64,000 nucleotides of DNA from Doryteuthis pealeii. Lineage: Eukaryota > Mollusca > Cephalopoda > Myopsida > Loliginidae. The notes below the pieces were generated by a model, which was not told where the DNA came from, did not search any database, and saw only the letters and a program-made list of their open reading frames with translations. The stretch is from the NCBI GenBank assembly GCA_023376005.1, contig CM042179.1, forward strand, positions 20,147,458 to 20,211,457. Reading direction: 5' to 3'. Both the position numbers and the translations under genes were made by a program. How positions within the stretch are numbered: position 1 is the first letter of the stretch; every line of letters starts with the position of its first letter. Shown here piece by piece: positions 57,558-64,000 of this stretch.

Positions 57558-57587
57558 CAAAAATATCGGCGAGTTGATCCAGAGCAA

Positions 57588-58823
57588 ACGAATCTAATCC
57601 ACAGATTCGTATGAAATAGCTTCACTTAAAAACAAACCAATATAAATTGTGTTTATAGGTTATTTTCAATATGAATTTCCAAGTACCGTGAATAATATTA
57701 CCACCGGCAATTTCCAAGACAAAGTCCTAGTGCTAGTTTCGTATTTAGAATATTAGTAGCAGTAGCATCAGCATCAGCATCAACAATATAAATGCAAGCG
57801 CATGTTGATTGCGTGTTCTCCTTCTCTCCCCCTCCTTCCTTTTCGTTTCATTGGTACAAATTGAATGGTCATGTCAGACAAGTGCAATTTTGACAGAAAT
57901 TGTTACAACTCAAAATATCATTAAAATGATGAAATATAAATTTTATATTGACACGCACGCACACGCGCACGCGCACACATTGTCTACAGACACTTAAAAC
58001 TTTAAGTATTTAGATTTTTTTTCTGCTAAGAATATATTTAACAAAAAGTATTATCAAGAATTTTAGAAAAGTGAAATTGAGAGAGAGAGAGAGATATGTT
58101 TTTTTTTTTAAAGTTTTAACAGTCAAGTGTTTTTTGGTGTTTTAAGATTAAAATAGTAATTTCAAATAAACTGTTATGTTTAGATTCCTCTGAAAATTGA
58201 ATAACTTACTAATGCTGGAATAGGTTATTAATATAATTGAGTTTTTTTTTTATTGATTGGTGATTAGTTACTTAATAAAAAAAAAAAAAAAGAAAAAAAT
58301 ACTTCAGATGAAGAAACTAAGCCTTTGCTAAATAATAATTGTTACTGTAAACTTTTGGACCCCCCCCCCAGCTTATTTACACAAAGTCCAAGAAATTTTT
58401 AAATTCAAATAAGAAGTCTAGTTCTTCTAAAAATGATATTTATTTGGTTTCTTATAAATAAAAAAAACAAAACATTTCAAGCTTTTAACATTACACAAAA
58501 TTTATTTATTACATTTCAAATTTATTTAAATGCAATAAATACAGAAAATTATTTTTAAGAACACAAAATTAGCTCCTTAGATACTTTGAAATAAATAACA
58601 ATCCATTTTTAAAATGAGATGGTTCCTTAAGTATAAGACATTTGGAAGATTATTGGATATTTATTTACCATAATCTTATTTATTATACTAGAATAAACTA
58701 GTCTTATTATATCATAGTTTTACACACATATAAATAAATAAGGGGGACTACTCTATAATTAAGATTATATACTTATCTCCTTGTGGGTATTACAGACAAA
58801 GATAAATATGAAAATACACACAT
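57588..58823. other. Intergenic region upstream of PPP4R4
   Basis: Between the PPP4R4 start and the candidate small gene. It holds a GCATCA triplet run (57763-57782), a minus-strand CCAAT at 57850-57854, a CA/CG alternation at 57951-57977 and A/C runs. The PPP4R4 promoter and 5' UTR should lie in its lower part, but no TATA box or start site can be assigned with confidence. Confidence 0.35.
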
Positions 58824-58829
58824 TTTATT
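58824..58829 (-). terminator. AATAAA polyadenylation signal of the candidate small gene
   Basis: AATAAA on the minus strand, about 35 nt downstream of the stop codon of the three-exon candidate. It supports a transcript ending near 58800, but the hexamer is common by chance in sequence this AT-rich. Confidence 0.35.
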
Positions 58830-58861
58830 GGAATAAGTTTAAAAGAAACATATCAAGTATA

Positions 58862-59342
58862 TTATGAAAACCAAATGGTACAAATGTAGATGGAACACAA
58901 GTAAAATAATGCTACAAGTATGAAAATGTACTGCTAAGTGATACTTAAAAAAAAACTAACAAAAGGTAATAACAAATTATTGTGCGCATCTTTGTAATCA
59001 CACACATACAACACATAGACATACACCACCACACAGACACAACACACAGACAGACACACACACCCACTCACCTCCCACCCACCTAAACATATAGGACTCA
59101 TCTTGATTTGACGTCTCTCAACATCTACCGGTCCAGTCAAGACGCAAAAAGAGACTAATTCAACGACGACCGTTATTTTCCACTTCTACACACACACACA
59201 CACAACCTTCTCTATTTATCTCGCCTTTGATTTTCTCAGGGAAGAAGTACTGATTAAAGATTTTTTCATTAACCTTGTCTAGTTTTGGGTCATTCATTTC
59301 ATCAGTTTCTCTCAGGAGGACTAGCCTATACGAAGTAGACAT
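58862..59342 (-). CDS. Candidate small three-exon gene, 86-aa protein with C-terminal membrane segment
   Basis: Not recognised. Exon A 59207-59342 starts MSTSYRLVLLRETDEMNDPK and ends at AGAAG|GTTGTG. Exon B 59072-59124 follows CGGTAG| and encodes VERRQIKMSPICLGGWE before GGGAG|GTGAGT. Exon C 58862-58933 follows CTTAG| and encodes QYIFILVALFYLCSIYICTI then WFS and stop. Phases join cleanly (261 nt). The last 23 residues are strongly hydrophobic, suggesting a tail-anchored or single-pass membrane protein. AATAAA lies about 35 nt past the stop. The first intron is only 82 nt and GT-rich, and exon A's donor is weak, so part of this may be chance. It lies head-to-tail about 1.3 kb upstream of the PPP4R4 start. 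Confidence 0.42.
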
Positions 59343-62300
59343 GATAGTAACATTTCTCCCGTAAGAGACACAGCGTGTTTACTTAGATTAGAAAAAATGA
59401 TTGATAAGTTAAAAGGTATACATGGAAAATAATGATATATAATTTTGATATTCTTTTATGAAGAATATATTGAAGATGTTTGTTTTAAGTAACATTGATA
59501 TCTTTTCTATATGGAAAGCCTTTAAGTAACTGGACAACCAAGACTACGATCTAATACAGCAATGACATCACGGTACGATCTAAGTCACTCACACACTATC
59601 ACACACATAACCGGCATAGAAACAGATCCCTCTTAGTATTTGCTTTGAGGAAATATATATAATTAATCAATTAAATCGAGAATTTATTTAAATAACAATA
59701 CAACCACCAGCAAACGTGTACATTGTATTGAATACAATAGTCATTTCAATAGAAATATATGTTGTCATTTTTTTGAATATATTGTATAATTAAAAATAAA
59801 TAAATTTCGTTTAATAGACTGTTAGGAGTGTGTAGTACAATTGACAAAATGACCATTATAATTAAGAGCGTAAAAGAAAATGAGTGATAACAAGTTGCCA
59901 ATTGGATATTTTCCAGTTTGTTGTTTAATTACCATTTGAAATATAGAAGTCTTTCAGTTTCAAAACAGCACCTCCATGCTCATTTAAGGGGGTATTTAGA
60001 GGCGGTCTTGGGTTCTTTAGTTATTGTGGCCGGATGTTTGTTAATTTTTTTTATTTTTAGCGTTGCCTCGCAGTTGTGCAGACTTACTCTAGTCCTGGAT
60101 GAAAGAACATTGCGCTGGTTTCAGAAATGGTGGGGTTTATTATAACATGAACCATCAGGAAACCGAACGTGGACGGAACTCGTTGAAGATGTTCACATGA
60201 GTCCCAAAGTGATATTAATAGTAGTGATATAGAGGCATTAGGTGTAATTCGAGTGTTCCGGATATAATGAAATCCACCGTAATTCGTCTAAAATGATATA
60301 TGAGATTTGGAGAGATGTGGAATTATTATATCTGAGGGAAATGAATATTTTATATATTATTCTTATATATTTATGGCAATATAGCGTTGGTATTAACTTA
60401 ACAGACTTTCAATATGCAGCCCATTCCGCGGAACTAAATATTCTATCACCATCACCGGTTATGCTCGTGATTCTCGATATCCTCATTTCGACTAACTTTG
60501 CTCAGTTCACATATTTTGAGATCCTCTGCTTGTATAAAAATTACGCTTATGTGTTTTAGTTCGAACCTAATTAAACCAGTATAATAGCATGAAGAGGCAA
60601 TAACGTATGTAATAAACTAATAGTAATATTTTATTTGTTCCAGTGGCTGTAGCTTTGCGATCATGGGGCATAGGGGGGAGTACCTTAATTGATAGTTGAA
60701 TTATGTTGTTTAGCCAATGTTCATTAATAAGTTTTTATAACTTTATATATTAGCATATACAAAAAAACTCGCAAAAAGAAATAGGAAGGATCTCCGAAGA
60801 GAGATCAGAGATAAAGTTAAAGAGAAAAATAAAAAAAAAAAGAGCGACTTTTGTCACGTGGATGGCATGTATAACTTAGCCAATAAATACCACTTTTGAT
60901 AACAACGCGGTGCATGACTTGGCGCTGTGATAAGCGAGGTAATCCAGAAATAGAGATTAGGCCGTTCACAGTGGTTAGATGAACGTTGGCTTCGTGCTAT
61001 CATAAGTTAATAATATGGTTCAAGCCTTGAAGTTAATTCATAGAATGGATAGAAGAGATATTAATAATATAACTTAGTTTGAAGGGAAAATATAAGTAAC
61101 TATGACAGTAGAAACAATCTAGGTGACTCACTGTTGCGACTCTCGTCGCTCTCTTTCCCCGCGCACTGTCTCGAAGCCTAGATATGTTCATGTCAGAATG
61201 TTGCATTGATGAGTACTTTTATTTAATACTACACCATGTTAATTTGTGTATAATAAAATTTTGCATGTTCCTATCTCTCTAGGACATGTCTTGGTCGAAT
61301 AGTCCGTAAAGGTCGGTTGGTTGTCTGGTGGGTTTCTATCCCTGTGGGTGTGCTGTATAAAATATACGTTAGATTTTTATGCTTGTAACACTTTAACATT
61401 CTCGGTTGCTTGTGCTGCCTAAGTGAATAGAATAGAACTATGCTTGAGCTGATAAATACTAAGAATTAACATGTCTATTATGCCACAACTTATAGGGGCT
61501 GATTACTCCCGTTCCGTTCCGGGTCCGTTTTTTTGTTTTCTCCTTTTTATCCTTTTTTGTATTTGACTGATTTTTTTCAATATTGTGACTTTGTATTTAG
61601 CCTCCAGTTCGTACTATTTAGTTTTTTGTTTGTTCCCATTATTGACGATAATTAGAGTACCTTTCCTATTATTATCTCCTCATTATTAATAGATTTCTGT
61701 TTCTCTCCTCTTATTTTCTTTTATAAAAATAATCCATCTTCCTTGGGGTTGAAACGACGGGAATGGCCAGTAGGAGGCTACCAACTAACTTTAAGTTATG
61801 CCATAAAATCATGACACCTGGATAAAGATGTATTTATGGCGGAATACATTGTTATGGTTAAAAAACTCCTTAGATTATCTATCACGTAACTTATGTGATA
61901 GTGGTCAAAGGTGTTCGCTATCTCTTTTAAAATACTATGGGACCCAACGGTGGTTTACTTAGGCTTGATGTGGGTGGGCTACTGCATCATACGCAAAACA
62001 TGGCAATCTCATACCAAGATACTTCACTATTAAGTCACATTTAGAGGATGAGGGAGTTCCTTCACATTGAATGGTATTTTGTTTTTCCTACTCGTATTAG
62101 GGGCTATGTTAAGTCATGAGACAGTTTTTAAACTGGCTATCTATGCACAGCACACATCCCTTAACCTGGCTTCGTTAGTATATAAGGTCACGTGAGTTAA
62201 CCGTTTGGTTCTCTTATATTTATTTGTTGAGCTATTCTGGTTCTATCACTAAGCTATATATATTAAGTGGGTGACTTGGTCCCTATTTGGGATCTGCTGT

Positions 62301-62900
62301 TTGTATTTTCCGCCGTGAGTACACTGAGTTTTTCCCATTCCTTCTCTGTGATGTTTCTCCTGTTTCGAGAGTGATGTCCTCATTTCGCACGGAGTCTCGC
62401 CCATCAATTCACAGTCTCCTGGGTGGTCGCGCATACCATTCAACGCTTTTTCGTGCAGATTTGAAGAGGTGAACAGGAAAGATAATAAGATTTGTCGACA
62501 CTTTATTTTGTTCTTTAATTGAAGAAAGTATATGAATTTGCTACACACTCTCAGCATAATTAATAAATAGAGGTCATTTCATTTTTCATTATAATAACTT
62601 GTAAGAAAGAGGAAAGAAAACGGACATGCTACACTCGAGAACAAAATATTAATGGAGAGAGAAAGAAAGAAGAGTAAAAGGGAAATTAGGAATAAATGAA
62701 GCACATGATAAGCTTAAGGCTTTCCCTTTCCCGTCGCTTGTTTCATCATCAAAACATAATAAAAAATGAAAAGAAGGAAAGAAAGAAAAAAAAAAAAAAG
62801 AGCGAGAAAGAGTTTAATCAAAATTATTATACTTTTAAAAAATCTAATTATTTTGTAATAATCCTTAAGTAAACATATCAAAGGTTGTAATAATTAATAA
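59343..62900. other. Repeat-poor region without a supported gene
   Basis: Slightly GC-richer than the introns and free of SINEs, MITEs and microsatellites. Short plus-strand frames occur at 59918-60145 and 62287-62472 but neither matches a family I know or has clear splice partners. A TATATAAGG with CACGTG 3 nt later lies at about 62179-62196 and is a possible but unproven promoter-like motif. Confidence 0.35.
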
Positions 62901-63334
62901 AAATATAAAACTTTATTTTTCTTTAATCAAAATTAGAATTTTCAGCTGCAGTTCAAAGTATCATTACAGCTGATTAAAAATAATCTTTTTACTATTTTTA
63001 ACTATATCTATATGTAATTTCATACCATCATCAGTACTTTTATTATCAGAAATATTTTTTTTTATCTAATAAACATGACTGATGTTTCAAAATTCATGTG
63101 AAAAATAATTTCTCTTGATAAAAGTTAGTTATTTGTTTTAACTATATCAATGATTTGGGAGAGTTTGTTTCCCTCCTTAGATGACCAAATAATTTTATGT
63201 AGATTTTATGCATGCTTATTAAACCTAGAAAAAAGGTTTTAACATAAAAAAGAAGTGGTAGATATAATAGAGAGGGTTTCTAACAAAGGGTAATGAGTGC
63301 GAAACCATGTTGCTACAAAAGTAAGTAAAGTCGT

Positions 63335-63555
63335 CGGGGAGGCCTAAAGTCGGTATCAGCCAATCAGCAAGGGAGTCTATCCCCTTTTCATTAGCACTAG
63401 ACCAAGGAGATTGTTTTTGCGTCTGAGGTGGAGTGCTACACCTACCATCAGCTCTTTACTTTACCACACAGATCCCTATGCTACTCATATGCTGAGTTGG
63501 CAAGGGCTGGTATCGAAGTAGGAACCTTGTGGTTTCTAGCCGAATGCTCTAAAAA
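63335..63555 (-). mobile_element. SINE family 1, copy 4
   Basis: The minus-strand head has TAGAGCATTCGGCTAG-like sequence and GGTTCCTACTTCGATACC (B-box region). The body GCACTAGACCAAGGAGATTG and GAGGTGGAGTGCTACACC matches the copy at 15285. Confidence 0.7.
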
Positions 63556-63689
63556 TTAAAAAAAAAACAAAAAAAAAACATCAAAAGACACCCCCCAACA
63601 CAAAAAAAAGAAAACAAAAGAAATTAAAAACAAATTATTAGTTTAATAGTAAATTTTAACTGCAAACAAAATAATCTGTGAACCCATTG

Positions 63690-63950
63690 TGTTTCTGTTG
63701 TAAAAATAGACCATCATAATATTGATACTTCTATTTAGTAAAGAGTGAAAGATACTAAATTGTATTTCATAGTTATCAACATTATAAAAAGAAACTGAAT
63801 AATTAAAAAATGCTGTTCAACATAAATGCAGATGCTATTGAATTATCATTTAGTTGTAAAGTGGACTGGAAAATGTCTTATTCTCTAAGTTGTAATATTT
63901 TAAGTGTATTGCTTTAATAAAAATCTCACTATATTGCAGCATTTTTGTTG
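63690..63950 (+). repeat. Dispersed repeat family G, copy 2
   Basis: Shares a diverged about 210-bp segment with 5735-5950, ending TTTTAAGTGTATTGCTTTAA and AAAAATCTCACTATATTG. Confidence 0.5.
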
Positions 63951-63992
63951 AGAATAAACTCAACAAAAATGCTGCATTATAGTGAGATTTTT
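63919..63992. repeat. Palindrome with 34-bp arms at the window edge
   Basis: 63919-63952 is inverted at 63959-63992, with one or two mismatches, around loop AATAAA. The inner sequence is CAGCATTTTTGTTGAG. The repeat may continue beyond the window. Confidence 0.88.
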
Positions 63993-64000
63993 GCACTAGT

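Noticed and set aside
52328..55603. Very long open frames (over 1000 codons minus strand, over 450 plus strand) in the GA-rich tract
   Set aside because: Pure composition artefact: GA/CT sequence has no stop codons in most frames, products are Leu/Ser or Arg/Glu only, and the tract lies inside intron 1.
59918..60145. 75-residue plus-strand frame with a hydrophobic stretch
   Set aside because: It lacks an ATG start at its 5' end and the TTTAG within it could as well be a splice acceptor; no family recognised, so not annotated as a gene.
60293..60559. 88-residue hydrophobic plus-strand frame
   Set aside because: No known family, no codon bias visible, no splice partners; expected by chance in AT-rich sequence.

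Overview
This is a eukaryotic, very AT-rich, intron-dominated window. Large introns, microsatellites, tRNA-derived SINEs, non-LTR fragments and fold-back DNA elements point to an animal. The repeat style and the divergence of the one recognised gene suggest a lophotrochozoan invertebrate, possibly a mollusc, but the species cannot be named from the sequence.

Almost the whole window is one gene on the minus strand. I reconstructed an apparently complete orthologue of PPP4R4, the HEAT-repeat regulatory subunit 4 of protein phosphatase 4. It has 27 coding exons running from about 57557 down to a stop codon at 2619-2621. All splice phases match, giving 2937 nt of CDS and 978 residues. Exons 2-16 encode the conserved HEAT-repeat body, exons 17-19 a charged helical segment, and exons 19-27 a Ser/Thr/Pro-rich basic tail. 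One intron (donor at exon 20) has a GC rather than GT donor.

Upstream of it, on the same strand, a short three-exon candidate gene (58824-59342) could encode an 86-residue protein with a C-terminal membrane segment. I do not recognise it. The region 59.4-62.6 kb is repeat-poor with no gene I can support.

The introns hold the mobile and repetitive DNA. Intron 1 contains a 3.2-kb polypurine satellite in three variant blocks. Intron 20 holds a broken non-LTR retrotransposon 3' end with an RNase H domain. Introns 14, 20 and 6 carry fold-back MITEs with exact 8-bp target duplications, and a related copy lies in intron 2. Three of these fold-back families share a telomere-like TTAGGG core. Intron 14 has a five-copy array of a 164-bp unit with tRNA-type promoter boxes. 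Introns 15 and 20 hold Helitron-like elements ending in CTAG. Intron 26 contains two copies of an element with a near-canonical hammerhead ribozyme, and looser CUGANGA...GAAA motifs recur in other fold-back elements, a pattern known from Penelope-like elements. Most long open frames in the simple-sequence tracts are artefacts.
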